DNA of 58,776 nucleotides. Source: Salegentibacter tibetensis (GTDB taxonomy: Bacteria; Bacteroidota; Bacteroidia; Flavobacteriales; Flavobacteriaceae). Shown one piece after another: positions 34,307 through 43,338 of the stretch. Each line of letters starts with the position of its first letter. The first letter of the stretch is position 1. The stretch spans positions 1 through 58,776 of the forward strand of contig NZ_JAIQZA010000027.1 in NCBI RefSeq assembly GCF_020164485.1, given 5' to 3'. The notes under the pieces are model-generated. The model ran no database searches and was not told the origin of the DNA. It was given only the letters and a program-made list of their open reading frames with translations. The position numbers and the translations under genes are program-made.

Positions 34307-36175
34307 TTATCGATTTATTATAAAAGGTTCTCCGCTTAATGGTTTTGCATATTCATCTTCAAGACTGTGATTTAAAATCCAGTCTTCCATATCTGTTCGG
34401 GTTATTTCTCTTTTAATATATTTTTCTACCATCAGGCTTGCAATTCTTCCTGCATACCGGCTTCCCCAATATCCATTTTCAACAAATACTGCTATTGCTA
34501 TTTTGGGATTGTCTACAGGTGCAAAAGCTACAAAGATCGAGTGGTCGGTAAGTTGGGTTCGTTTTCCGTCTATTTTTGTAAAGTTTTCTGCAGTTCCCGT
34601 TTTCCCGGCGATTTCAATACCTGGTATTTGAAGGCTTCTAGCAGTACCACTTTTATAAACCTGGTGCATTCCTTCAACTACCGGGTCAAAATGTTTTGTA
34701 TCTACAGTGGTTTTGTTCTTGACAGTAAACTTTTCTTCCTTAATAGGATCACCTTCAACTTTCTTCAAAATATGGGGCGTATAATACCAGCCGCGATTCG
34801 CTATAGTAGCGGTCATATTTGCTAACTGAATGGGCGTCATCAAAACCTCACCCTGGCCAATGGCATTAGAAATCGTTGCGGTAGAGTACCACTTATAAGT
34901 TGGGTAATTGTAAATTCGGTTATAGTATTCGGCATCAGGTATTTTTCCCGGTCTTCCTGTACTGAGGTCATTCCCCATAAACTGTCCAAGTCCAAAACTT
35001 TTTAAATGTTTGTTCCAGGTATCGATTCCTTCCTGTGGAGTTGGGTGCTTTTCAATAGTTTTGCGGTAAACCTGGGCAAAATACGCGTTGCAGGAATGTG
35101 CTATTCCCGGAACCATATCCAGTGGACTGGGATGTGCATGGCAACCTAAAGGACGTCTTGCTCCGTAGTTATATCCGTTATTGCAGGAAAACCTGTCATC
35201 GGTATCTACCACCCCTTCCTGAAGCCCGATTAAGGCGGTTAAAGCTTTAAAAGGAGATCCTGGAGGATACTCAGCTAAGAGTCCCCGGTCGTAAAGTGGC
35301 TGGGCAATAGAATCGTAATAAAGTCTGGTGTAATTAGGGGATCTTTTTCGCCCTACCAGTAATGCAGGATCGTAATTGGGGGCAGTTACCAACGATAAAA
35401 TTTCACCGCTTCCGGGTTCTATAGCAACAATACCTCCTCGTTTGTTTTTCATCAATTTTTCTCCATAGGCCTGAAGTTCGGCATCTATGGTTATGCTAAT
35501 ATCTTTCCCTTTGGTAGGGAGTGTATCGTAAATACCGTCTTTATACGGACCAATATTCCGGTTAAATCTATCTTTCTGAATATATTTCACGCCTTTTTCG
35601 CCACGTAATAGTTCTTCGTAGACTGATTCTACTCCACTTCGCCCAATAAGATCCCCGGAAATATAATAAGGATCCTCATTAACTTTCTTCTGATTTACCT
35701 GAGTAATATATCCCAGCACATTTGCGCTATGGTCTACCTGGTAATCCCTTAAAGAACGCTTTTGGATATAAAAACCTTCATATTTGCGCATTTTTTCCTG
35801 TAGATAGGCGTATTCTGATTTGGTGAGCTGGGGAATAATTACCGATGGAAGAATAGGGGAATAGATTTTGGCCTTATCTAATCGGCGACCCAATTCTTCA
35901 GGTTCTATGCTTAGAATTTCACAGAATTCTGTAGTATCAAAAGGCTTCAGGTTTCGCGGAATAGCCATGACATCATAAGATGGTTGGTTAGAAACCATTA
36001 ACTTCCCGTTTCGGTCTGAAATATAACCGCGCTGCGGATAATCGTAAACCACTTCTATAGCATTATCCTGAGATCTTACCGTAAAAGAATCGTCCATTAT
36101 TTGCAAATAGAATAACCGGGCAAGAAAAATAATGCCGGTGGTAAGGATAATAATGTAAAGGAGTAATTTTCTCAT
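34307..36175 (-). CDS. mrdA: Penicillin-binding protein 2 (transpeptidase of the elongasome)
   Basis: A 622-aa class B PBP: one N-terminal anchor (residues 5-20), a dimerisation/pedestal domain ('NQPSYDVMAIPRNL', 'YAYLQEKM'), then the transpeptidase domain with Ser307 in SPFK (the SxxK motif), 'SCNAY' (SxN) and 'GKTGTAEN' (KTG). It cross-links new peptidoglycan during elongation and is the target of mecillinam-type beta-lactams in other bacteria. It overlaps mreD by four bases and abuts rodA. Confidence 0.95.
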   Translation of the reverse strand: MRKLLLYIIILTTGIIFLARLFYLQIMDDSFTVRSQDNAIEVVYDYPQRGYISDRNGKLMVSNQPSYDVMAIPRNLKPFDTTEFCEILSIEPEELGRRLDKAKIYSPILPSVIIPQLTKSEYAYLQEKMRKYEGFYIQKRSLRDYQVDHSANVLGYITQVNQKKVNEDPYYISGDLIGRSGVESVYEELLRGEKGVKYIQKDRFNRNIGPYKDGIYDTLPTKGKDISITIDAELQAYGEKLMKNKRGGIVAIEPGSGEILSLVTAPNYDPALLVGRKRSPNYTRLYYDSIAQPLYDRGLLAEYPPGSPFKALTALIGLQEGVVDTDDRFSCNNGYNYGARRPLGCHAHPSPLDMVPGIAHSCNAYFAQVYRKTIEKHPTPQEGIDTWNKHLKSFGLGQFMGNDLSTGRPGKIPDAEYYNRIYNYPTYKWYSTATISNAIGQGEVLMTPIQLANMTATIANRGWYYTPHILKKVEGDPIKEEKFTVKNKTTVDTKHFDPVVEGMHQVYKSGTARSLQIPGIEIAGKTGTAENFTKIDGKRTQLTDHSIFVAFAPVDNPKIAIAVFVENGYWGSRYAGRIASLMVEKYIKREITRTDMEDWILNHSLEDEYAKPLSGEPFIINR

Positions 36176-36678
36176 CTATATTTTTTGCTGAAAACTGCCA
36201 GACTTAGTATGATCATAATAACACTGAAAATCCCTGAAAATAACGTTTTTTTAAGGACTATTATTATATGACTTAAGCTGAACATTTCCAAGAAAAATAA
36301 TATAAAATGATGAATTATAATACTGATAAAAATATAGCTCAACCTTGCACCAAATGGGGTTGTGGAAAGTCTTAGATTTTGATGGTCATAGCTTATTCCG
36401 AAAGAAAAACGCAGCAAATTAGGTCTTATAAAAGCAATCACTACACAGGCCGCGGCATGAACCCCGCCGCTATCTTCAAAAAGGTCTATGCTGAAACCCA
36501 GGAGAAAAGCCAGTATTAAAAAAACACTTTGATTGCCGTTAAACGGGTAAAGCAAAATAAATAACACATATAAATATGGGTTTATGTAACCCAGGAAATT
36601 AATGTTATTTAGGATAAGCACCTGTATAAACACAAATCCTACAAATCTAATGATATTTTTTAGAATACTATTGTTCAT
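36172..36678 (-). CDS. mreD: Rod-shape protein MreD
   Basis: A 168-aa membrane protein with five or six hydrophobic segments and no catalytic motif. Position (between mreC, 11-base overlap, and mrdA, 4-base overlap), length and 'INPYLYVLFILLYPF' identify it as MreD, which helps assemble the elongasome. Confidence 0.9.
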   Translation of the reverse strand: MNNSILKNIIRFVGFVFIQVLILNNINFLGYINPYLYVLFILLYPFNGNQSVFLILAFLLGFSIDLFEDSGGVHAAACVVIAFIRPNLLRFSFGISYDHQNLRLSTTPFGARLSYIFISIIIHHFILFFLEMFSLSHIIIVLKKTLFSGIFSVIMIILSLAVFSKKYR

Positions 36679-37492
36679 CTTCCCGCTCTAATTCCTGTAT
36701 TTCTTCCTTATCCAGGTTTTCAATAACATATACATAGCCAATATTGGTCATATCATTAAAGAGCTTAACATTAATAGTGTAATAACTCTCGCTTTGATCC
36801 AGTTTAAAATCTTCAATACTACCTATAGGAATTCCTTCCGGAAAAATTAAGGATCGACCTCCCGTAACTATGGTGTCTCCTTTTTTTACAGGAGCTTGCC
36901 TGGGTACGTCTATTAATTGGACGATATTAGGGTTTTTGCCATTCCAGATCAAACTCCCAAAATGGTTGGTTTTATTTAACTGCGCATTAATTTTAGAATC
37001 TGAATTTAATATAGAAATTACCCGTGAGAACCTGTTGTTAACCCTGTCCACAATTCCAATTACTCCTTTGCTGGTAATTACTCCGAATTCAGATTTTATT
37101 CCTGCCTCTTTCCCCTGGTTCAGGGTGAGAAAGTTATTAGGTTTGGCGTAGTTGTTATTAATAACCCTTGCCGTTCTAAAATAATAAGTCCCATCAAAGC
37201 TGGTAGTATCGGTATAATTTTCTACAGAAATAGTATCGTTTAAGTTTGTGAGCACGTTGCGTAGCTGCTTGTTTTCTTCCATTAAGCGCTCGTTGTACTC
37301 ATCCAAATGCATATACTTGTCGAAATCGTTGGCCCAGGAATAAATACCACCGGTAAGCACATTGGCCGAACTTATAAAGCTGCTCTTGTGAAAAGAGTGG
37401 GTTTGAATCGTGAAAAATACAGCTAAAGCAAGCAGAAACAAGAATAGAATATTATTCTTATTCCGAATAAGAAAATTGAAAATTTGCTGCAT
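36668..37492 (-). CDS. mreC: Rod-shape protein MreC
   Basis: The 274-aa protein has one N-terminal helix (about 12-30), a coiled coil (about 55-85, 'YNERLMEENKQLRNVLTNLN') and the double beta-barrel MreC domain ('RVINNNYAKPNNFLTLNQG', 'GVIGIVDRVNNRFSRVISIL'). It links MreB to PBP2 in the periplasm. The C-terminus is unusually acidic (EEIQELEREDEQ). Confidence 0.94.
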   Translation of the reverse strand: MQQIFNFLIRNKNNILFLFLLALAVFFTIQTHSFHKSSFISSANVLTGGIYSWANDFDKYMHLDEYNERLMEENKQLRNVLTNLNDTISVENYTDTTSFDGTYYFRTARVINNNYAKPNNFLTLNQGKEAGIKSEFGVITSKGVIGIVDRVNNRFSRVISILNSDSKINAQLNKTNHFGSLIWNGKNPNIVQLIDVPRQAPVKKGDTIVTGGRSLIFPEGIPIGSIEDFKLDQSESYYTINVKLFNDMTNIGYVYVIENLDKEEIQELEREDEQ

Positions 37493-37505
37493 AAAACTAC
37501 TTCTC

Positions 37506-38534
37506 CTACTTTATCAAAATTCCCTTATAACGATTTAGGGTTTTTAAGCATATTCCAGTTCCTCTTACCACTGCCCTTAGTGGATCTTCAGCGATATAAA
37601 CCGGAAGATCGGTTTTTTGGGATAACCTTTTGTCCAGTCCCCGTAACATAGATCCACCGCCGGCAAGGTAAATACCGGTATTATAAATATCGGCAGCAAG
37701 TTCAGGCGGAGTTTGCGATAAGGTTTCCATCACTGCGTCTTCGATCCTTAAAATCGACTTATCCAAAGCTTTGGCAATTTCACGATAAGAAATATTCACC
37801 TGCTTGGGTTTTCCTGTTAAAAGGTCACGCCCCTGCACGCTCATTTCTTCTGGTGGAACTTCTAAATCTTCAGTCGCTGCACCAATCTGGATTTTTATTT
37901 TTTCAGCAGTACGCTCTCCCACATAAAGGTTATGCTGGGTACGCATATAGTAAACAATATCGTTAGTGAATACATCACCCGCAATTTTAACCGATTTATC
38001 ACATACAATTCCGCCAAGGGCAATCACCGCAATTTCGGTAGTACCACCACCTATATCTACGATCATATTTCCTTTTGGCTGCATAATATCTACCCCAATA
38101 CCAATCGCCGCAGCCATAGGTTCGTGAATAAGGTAAACCTCTTTCCCGTTAACACGCTCCGCACTTTCTTTTACTGCACGCATTTCAACTTCTGTAATTC
38201 CTGAAGGTATACAAATTACCATTCTAAGCGCCGGAGTAAACATTTTCTTTTTAAGCGCGGGAATTTCCTTAATGAACATCGTGAGCATCTTTTCACTGGC
38301 GTCAAAATCGGCAATTACCCCGTCTTTCAAAGGGCGAATGGTTTTTATGTTTTCATGGGTTTTTCCCTGCATCATAGCAGCTTCTTTCCCTACTGCGGTT
38401 ATTTTTCCCGTAGTGCGGTCTCGTGCAACAATAGAGGGGCTGTCTACAACTACTTTATCGTTGTGGATTATTAGTGTATTGGCAGTTCCTAAATCTATTG
38501 CTATTTCTTCAATGAGAAAGTCAAAAAATCCCAT
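37506..38534 (-). CDS. mreB: Actin-like rod-shape protein MreB
   Basis: The 342-aa protein has the MreB phosphate and nucleotide motifs 'IDLGTANTLI' (residues 13-22), 'GVIADFDASEKM', 'DIGGGTTEIAVI' and 'GIYLAGGGSMLRGL'. It polymerises under the membrane and guides lateral wall synthesis. It lies 13 bases before mreC and 38 bases after purH, so purH may share the transcript. Confidence 0.97.
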   Translation of the reverse strand: MGFFDFLIEEIAIDLGTANTLIIHNDKVVVDSPSIVARDRTTGKITAVGKEAAMMQGKTHENIKTIRPLKDGVIADFDASEKMLTMFIKEIPALKKKMFTPALRMVICIPSGITEVEMRAVKESAERVNGKEVYLIHEPMAAAIGIGVDIMQPKGNMIVDIGGGTTEIAVIALGGIVCDKSVKIAGDVFTNDIVYYMRTQHNLYVGERTAEKIKIQIGAATEDLEVPPEEMSVQGRDLLTGKPKQVNISYREIAKALDKSILRIEDAVMETLSQTPPELAADIYNTGIYLAGGGSMLRGLDKRLSQKTDLPVYIAEDPLRAVVRGTGICLKTLNRYKGILIK

Positions 38535-38572
38535 GCTTTGTTTGGTATTGAGGTTTGGTAAATGTAATAAAA

Positions 38573-40105
38573 TTAATGTTTAAAATGGCGTGTTCCCGTC
38601 ATCACCATAGCTATATTATTTTCGTTGCAATAATCTATACTAAGCTGATCTTTTATAGATCCGCCAGGTTGGATTACTGCTGAAATTCCTTCGTTTCCGG
38701 CAATTTCTACACAATCAGGAAACGGGAAAAATGCATCACTGGCCATTACCGCTCCATTTAAATCGAATTTAAAAGATCTTGCTTTCTCTATGCTATGGGT
38801 TAAAGCATCTACACGAGATGTTTGTCCGGTTCCGCTGGCGCACAATTGCTTGTTCTTAGCCAAAACAATAGTGTTAGATTTTGTGTGTTTGCAAATTTTG
38901 GAAGCAAACAACAGGTCAGATAACTCGGCATCTGTTGGTTTATTGTTTGTAGCTTCTTTTAAATCTTCAAGCGCATCTGTTTTATTGTCTTTATCCTGAA
39001 CCAAGATCCCGTTTAGACAGGTTCTAACCTGTTTCTGTGGGAGCTCAGTTTCCTTCTGAATTAATAAAATCCTGTTCTTTTTTCCCTTCAATATTTCTTC
39101 AGCTTCACCAGAGAATGAAGGAGCAATCACAACCTCACAAAAAAGTTTATGAATTTCTTCAGCCGTGGTTTTATCAATTTCAACATTACTGATCAAAACT
39201 CCTCCAAAAGCTGAAACAGGATCTCCTGCTAATGCATCTACGTAAGCCCGGTGAATCGTGTCGCGTTGAGCTAAGCCACAAGCATTATTATGTTTTAAGA
39301 TAGCGAAAGTTGGTGCTTCACCTTTAAATTCATTGATGAGGTTTACCGCTGCATCAACATCTAAAAGATTGTTGTATGAAAGCTCTTTCCCATGAAGTTT
39401 ATCGAAAAACGCATCAAAATCCCCGTAGAAAGTTCCCTGCTGATGTGGGTTCTCACCATATCGCAATTCTTTTCCGGTTTGGATGCTTTCTTTATAAGCT
39501 TTTACTTCCCCTTCAGCATTAAAATAATTAAAAATTGCAGTATCATAATGCGAGGAAATATTAAATGCTTTCCCGGCAAAAAGTTTACGATCGGTTAGGC
39601 TGGTTTCGCCATTTTTTTCTTCCAGTAAATTTTTAAGACCTTTATAATCCTCTACCGAAGAAACGCATAGCACATCTTTAAAGTTTTTTGCTGCGGCGCG
39701 AATTAGCGAAATCCCGCCAATATCTATTTTTTCAACAATATCCTGCTCTGAAGCTCCCGAGGCTACGGTTTTTTCAAATGGATAAAGGTCTACAATCACA
39801 ATGTCTATTTGCGGAATTTTGTATTCTGCAAGTTCTTTTACATCACCTTCATTATCCTGGCGATTTAAAATTCCGCCGAAGACTTTTGGGTGGAGCGTTT
39901 TCACCCTTCCGCCTAAAATTGAAGGATAAGAAGTTACATCTTCTACAGGTACTACGTCAATTCCAAGATCTTTGATAAATTTTTCGGTGCCTCCGGTAGA
40001 ATAAATAGTGATTCCCAGATCGTTAAGTTTTTTTACGATAGGTTCCAGGCCTTCTTTACTAAATACAGAAATTAAAGCAGATTTTGCTTTTTTTAAGTCG
40101 CTCAT
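38573..40105 (-). CDS. purH: Bifunctional AICAR formyltransferase / IMP cyclohydrolase
   Basis: The 510-aa length is normal. The N-terminal IMP cyclohydrolase part (to about 200) begins 'KSALISVFSKEGLEPIVKKL', with 'STGGTEKFIKD' and 'GGRVKTLHPKVFGGIL'. The C-terminal AICAR transformylase part contains 'LRYGENPHQQGTFYG', 'KHNNACGLA' and 'AFGGVLISN'. It performs the last two steps of IMP synthesis in the cytoplasm. A TACTTTTG -7 box lies 23 bases upstream. Confidence 0.97.
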   Translation of the reverse strand: MSDLKKAKSALISVFSKEGLEPIVKKLNDLGITIYSTGGTEKFIKDLGIDVVPVEDVTSYPSILGGRVKTLHPKVFGGILNRQDNEGDVKELAEYKIPQIDIVIVDLYPFEKTVASGASEQDIVEKIDIGGISLIRAAAKNFKDVLCVSSVEDYKGLKNLLEEKNGETSLTDRKLFAGKAFNISSHYDTAIFNYFNAEGEVKAYKESIQTGKELRYGENPHQQGTFYGDFDAFFDKLHGKELSYNNLLDVDAAVNLINEFKGEAPTFAILKHNNACGLAQRDTIHRAYVDALAGDPVSAFGGVLISNVEIDKTTAEEIHKLFCEVVIAPSFSGEAEEILKGKKNRILLIQKETELPQKQVRTCLNGILVQDKDNKTDALEDLKEATNNKPTDAELSDLLFASKICKHTKSNTIVLAKNKQLCASGTGQTSRVDALTHSIEKARSFKFDLNGAVMASDAFFPFPDCVEIAGNEGISAVIQPGGSIKDQLSIDYCNENNIAMVMTGTRHFKH

Positions 40106-40127
40106 TGTGTTGTGTTTGTTAAAGTGG

Positions 40128-40135
40128 CAAAAGTA
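40128..40135 (-). promoter_or_regulatory. Promoter -7 box for the purH-mre-rod operon
   Basis: The minus strand reads TACTTTTG, a perfect TAnnTTTG match, with transcription start expected near 40121, 16 bases before the ATG of purH. The -33 region has only a CTTTT-like match. Confidence 0.6.
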
Positions 40136-40344
40136 AGTATTTAACCCAAAAACATAAAAGGCATTTACTTTATTTATCCAGAAATTTTGTAACGAATTTT
40201 AAACCCTGGCGTCATACCAGTAAACACATCAAAATCCCGGCTTTACTTACTCACTAAGTGAGATTTGAAATGTACCGGGCTGGAGTCAAAATGTTTTATT
40301 TTTCAATCAAATGCTTTGCGGTTCTGTCCCGGGCTTTATTAATT

Positions 40345-41598
40345 ATGCTTATATATTTACGCGTACTTAAAGAAAGTTTTAATTTTGCGATAAACGCACT
40401 TAAAAACAACAAGTTAAGAACATTTTTGTCTTTGCTTGGGGTTACTATTGGAATTTTTTCCATTATTGGGGTGCTTGCCGCGGTAGATTCTTTAGAACGC
40501 GAAATTAAAGGAAGTTTAAGTGCTTTAGATAACAGCACTATAATTGTAATGCGTTTTTCTTTTGGTCCTACTGAAGTTCCTCAATGGAAGCGCCAGCAGT
40601 TTCCCGATGTCTCTTATGATGAATATCAATTCCTGAAAAGAAATCTTCCTAATACCGAAGCTATAAGTTTTAGCATTGGTGTTCCAGATGAATCTATAAA
40701 ACACCAGGATGTAACCAGCACCGGCGTTGGTGTTGCTGCGATTACCCACGAATATTATGATATTGAAGCCCTTGAATTGGAAGAGGGTAGATTTTTCAAT
40801 GAATCTGAATCGGTTAGTGGTTCACCGGTAATTGTTTTAGGACACGAAATTGCAAATAATCTCTTTGGTGGCTTCAGCTCACTTGGGAAAGAAGTACGGC
40901 TGTATGGCCGTAAGCTTACTGTTATTGGCGTGCTAAAAAAACAAGGAGCCAGTTTATTTGATGGCTCGAGGGATGGCCAGGTATTTCTTCCGGCTAATAT
41001 AGCCAGAAGGGTTTACGGCGATAATAACAAAGGCGTTTTTCCTCAGTTAATCTTAAAACCTGAAGAGGGCGTAGATAATGCTGAATATATAGCGGTTTTA
41101 GAACAACAGCTTAGAAATTATCGCGGAATAAAACCCGGCGATATCAATAATTTCTTTGTGAACCAGTTACAGGGTTTTGCCGATTTTATAGATAATATTA
41201 CCGGGCAGCTGAATTTTATAGGTCTGATTATTAGCGGGTTTTCATTACTGGTTGGTGGCTTTGGAATTGCTAATATTATGTTTGTGAGCGTTAAAGAGCG
41301 AACCAATCTTATTGGGATCCAGAAATCATTAGGGGCTAAAAACAAATTTATCCTATTCCAGTTTTTATTTGAAGCGATTATCCTGGCCATAATTGGTGGA
41401 CTCGTGGGATTAGGACTGGTTTGGTTGGTTTCGCTGGCGGCTTCACAGTTTACAGGTGATTTTCAGTTTGTACTTTCACCCTGGAATATGTTTATAGGTA
41501 CTGCGGTTTCAGCGGTAATCGGATTGATCTCGGGAATAATTCCCGCAATTTCGGCTTCAAAATTAGATCCTGTAGAAGCGATTAGAACGGGAATGTAA
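40345..41598 (+). CDS. ABC transporter permease, MacB/FtsX type
   Basis: ATG 40345 starts 'MLIYLRVLKESFNFAINALK', the usual N-terminus for these permeases; the open frame upstream (GTG 40258) is probably not translated. The 417-aa protein has a first helix near 25-45 ('LLGVTIGIFSIIGVLAAVD'), a large periplasmic MacB_PCD domain and three C-terminal helices of the FtsX fold ('NIMFVSVKERTNLIGIQKSL'). No ATPase gene is adjacent. Related flavobacterial permeases pair with a LolD/MacB-type ATPase encoded elsewhere. The substrate is unknown. Confidence 0.88.
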   Translation: MLIYLRVLKESFNFAINALKNNKLRTFLSLLGVTIGIFSIIGVLAAVDSLEREIKGSLSALDNSTIIVMRFSFGPTEVPQWKRQQFPDVSYDEYQFLKRNLPNTEAISFSIGVPDESIKHQDVTSTGVGVAAITHEYYDIEALELEEGRFFNESESVSGSPVIVLGHEIANNLFGGFSSLGKEVRLYGRKLTVIGVLKKQGASLFDGSRDGQVFLPANIARRVYGDNNKGVFPQLILKPEEGVDNAEYIAVLEQQLRNYRGIKPGDINNFFVNQLQGFADFIDNITGQLNFIGLIISGFSLLVGGFGIANIMFVSVKERTNLIGIQKSLGAKNKFILFQFLFEAIILAIIGGLVGLGLVWLVSLAASQFTGDFQFVLSPWNMFIGTAVSAVIGLISGIIPAISASKLDPVEAIRTGM

Positions 41599-41671
41599 AA
41601 TTCAAGAAAATAGAAAATAGATTTTAGAACAAAGACTTTTCTGATCTTGATTCTTGCATCTTTTTTCTATT

Positions 41672-41725
41672 CTTTCTATTCTCTCTATTCTCTCTATTCT
41701 CTCTATTCTCTCTATTCTCTCTATT
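41672..41725. repeat. 9-bp tandem repeat, six units
   Basis: One imperfect and five perfect copies of CTCTCTATT stand head to tail in the convergent gap between the permease and GAF-protein genes. No coding sequence is affected. It is pyrimidine-only on one strand except for the A of each unit. Confidence 0.93.
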
Positions 41726-41737
41726 CTCTTTTCTTTT

Positions 41738-42199
41738 TTATGCCTTTAAAACTTCAGCCACTTTCTCATTAACCCATTCCAGAAATTCTTCATCTTCCTT
41801 AGAAAAAGGATTTGGTGTGTGGGAATCAATATCAATCTGGCCAATGTTCTCGCCGTTTAGAAATAGCGGCACAACAATTTCAGCTTTAACATTAATACTA
41901 CAGGCTATATAGTTAGTTTGTGCTTTTACATCGGGAACAACAAAGTTTTTATTAGAAACCGCTACCTGCCCGCAAATCCCTTTTCCGAAGGGAATAATGG
42001 TATGATCTGTAGGTTCACCGGCGAAAGAGCGTAATTTCAATTCGTCTTTATCACCATTTTTAAAATAAAAACCTACCCAGTTATAATAGGGGATATTCTC
42101 TTTTAAAACTTCACAAACCTGCAATAACCTGTGGTCTACCGATAGATGTTCGTTTTCAAGAATAGTTTTAATTTCCGGTTTTAGTTTCTGAAATGGCAT
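41738..42199 (-). CDS. GAF-domain protein, free methionine-(R)-sulfoxide reductase type
   Basis: A 153-aa single GAF domain. The segments 'IPFGKGICGQVAV', 'DVKAQTNYIACS' and 'IGQIDIDSHTPNPFS' match the fRMsr (YebR) subfamily, which reduces free methionine-R-sulfoxide. The Cys of GKGIC and of YIACS are present, but a third cysteine that takes part in the E. coli enzyme has no evident counterpart, so activity is likely rather than certain. It is monocistronic, with a TACTTTTG box 17 bases before its start. Confidence 0.82.
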   Translation of the reverse strand: MPFQKLKPEIKTILENEHLSVDHRLLQVCEVLKENIPYYNWVGFYFKNGDKDELKLRSFAGEPTDHTIIPFGKGICGQVAVSNKNFVVPDVKAQTNYIACSINVKAEIVVPLFLNGENIGQIDIDSHTPNPFSKEDEEFLEWVNEKVAEVLKA

Positions 42200-42215
42200 A
42201 GTTGATATTTTGGTG

Positions 42216-42223
42216 CAAAAGTA
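42216..42223 (-). promoter_or_regulatory. -7 promoter box of the GAF-protein gene
   Basis: TACTTTTG on the minus strand is a perfect TAnnTTTG match, with the predicted start of transcription about 10 bases before the ATG. Confidence 0.55.
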
Positions 42224-42259
42224 TTTAAAAATAATAGTAAGCGCAGGCTCATATTTATA

Positions 42260-42267
42260 TAAATTTG
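42260..42267 (+). promoter_or_regulatory. -7 promoter box of the xrtF pair
   Basis: TAAATTTG on the plus strand fits TAnnTTTG and stands 19 bases before the TTG start codon of xrtF, supporting that start. Confidence 0.5.
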
Positions 42268-42286
42268 TTAAAAACCCACTCGGAAC

Positions 42287-42832
42287 TTGCTTAAGTTATT
42301 CGTTAAATACAAATCGGTACTTCGTTTCATCTTTATGTTTTTGGGAAGCTACCTGGTTTTCACTCTAATCTATAATCTCTATTTAGAGTTCTTTAGGTCT
42401 CCGGTTTATTTCCCTGATTATTTCACCCATCTCGTAGCAAAACAAAGTGAAGCTCTTATTACTAGTTTTGGTTATAATGCCCAAATTCTGCCACATCAAT
42501 CAGAACTTTCTATGAAACTTATAGTCAATGAAGTCTACCTGGCAAGAATTATAGAGGGGTGTAATGCTATTAGTATAATCATTCTGTTTGCGGCTTTTGT
42601 TCTCTCATTTTTTGGAAGGTTAAAATTAACCTTACTCTATTTCCTGGCAGGCACCGTAATAATTTACGCGATGAATATTATTAGAATCGCTATTCTCGCG
42701 GTCGGGATTTATGAATACCCATATTACACCGATTTTCTACATAGCATCATTTTTCCATTGATTATTTACGGCACTGTATTTATCCTCTGGGTAATTTGGG
42801 TGCGTATTTACAGCCGAAAACATAAGGTATGA
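42287..42832 (+). CDS. xrtF: Exosortase family protein XrtF
   Basis: The 181-aa membrane protein starts with TTG at 42287. This start gives the family-typical N-terminus 'LKLFVKYKSVLRFIFMFLGS', while the next ATG would remove it. It contains exosortase/archaeosortase hallmarks: the catalytic Cys in 'RIIEGCNAISIIILF', Arg in 'NIIRIAILAVG' and His in 'DFLHSIIFPLIIYG'. Such enzymes cleave a C-terminal sorting signal of surface proteins at the membrane. The small partner gene overlaps it by four bases. Confidence 0.9.
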   Translation: MLKLFVKYKSVLRFIFMFLGSYLVFTLIYNLYLEFFRSPVYFPDYFTHLVAKQSEALITSFGYNAQILPHQSELSMKLIVNEVYLARIIEGCNAISIIILFAAFVLSFFGRLKLTLLYFLAGTVIIYAMNIIRIAILAVGIYEYPYYTDFLHSIIFPLIIYGTVFILWVIWVRIYSRKHKV

Positions 42833-43272
42833 AACAGCTATTAAGACTTTCGGGAATTGGAATTTTGGTTGTTTTGCTGGTTTTGGTAAGGCTGTTTGAG
42901 CACCAGCTATTTTATGATCCATTTATAGATTTTTATCGTTACGGAGGGCATTTAGCTATGGAAGTTCCTCCAATTCACGTTCCCAAATTATTGCTGAATG
43001 TAAGTTTACGCTACTGGCTCAACACCCTAATTTCGCTGGTAATCCTTTTTGTAGCTTTTCGTGATAGAAATATAGTGAAATTCGCAGCTTTACTTTTTGC
43101 CCTGCTTTTTGGAATTAGTATTGCCACTTTTAGCGTACTTTACTTTAATTTGAATTCGGACAATGTAATGGGCTTGTTTTATGTTCGACGGTTTTTAATT
43201 CATCCACTATTTATTCTCATTTTGCTGCCCGCTTTTTACTATTATCGATTGAAAAAACGGGAAAACCCATAA
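42829..43272 (+). CDS. Exosortase F system-associated membrane protein
   Basis: A 147-aa protein with four hydrophobic segments that overlaps xrtF by four bases. 'RLFEHQLFYDPFIDFYRYGG' and the terminal 'RRFLIHPLFILILLPAFYYY' fit the family always found next to xrtF in Flavobacteriia. The function is unknown. The ATGA overlap implies equimolar expression with XrtF. Confidence 0.88.
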   Translation: MKQLLRLSGIGILVVLLVLVRLFEHQLFYDPFIDFYRYGGHLAMEVPPIHVPKLLLNVSLRYWLNTLISLVILFVAFRDRNIVKFAALLFALLFGISIATFSVLYFNLNSDNVMGLFYVRRFLIHPLFILILLPAFYYYRLKKRENP

Positions 43273-43324
43273 TCTCGAAAGTTATTCCCAAAAACCGGAA
43301 AGTGCTTTATTTCAAAATTTTACC

Positions 43325-43332
43325 TATTTTTG
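43325..43332 (+). promoter_or_regulatory. -7 promoter box of the HYC_CC_PP gene
   Basis: TATTTTTG fits TAnnTTTG and lies seven bases before the ATG at 43339, which implies a nearly leaderless message. A -33 box is not clear. Confidence 0.45.
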
Positions 43333-43338
43333 TAGCGG

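Noticed and set aside
41672-41725. CRISPR-like array.
   Set aside because: The units are 9 bp, directly adjacent without spacers, and no cas genes are present in the window.
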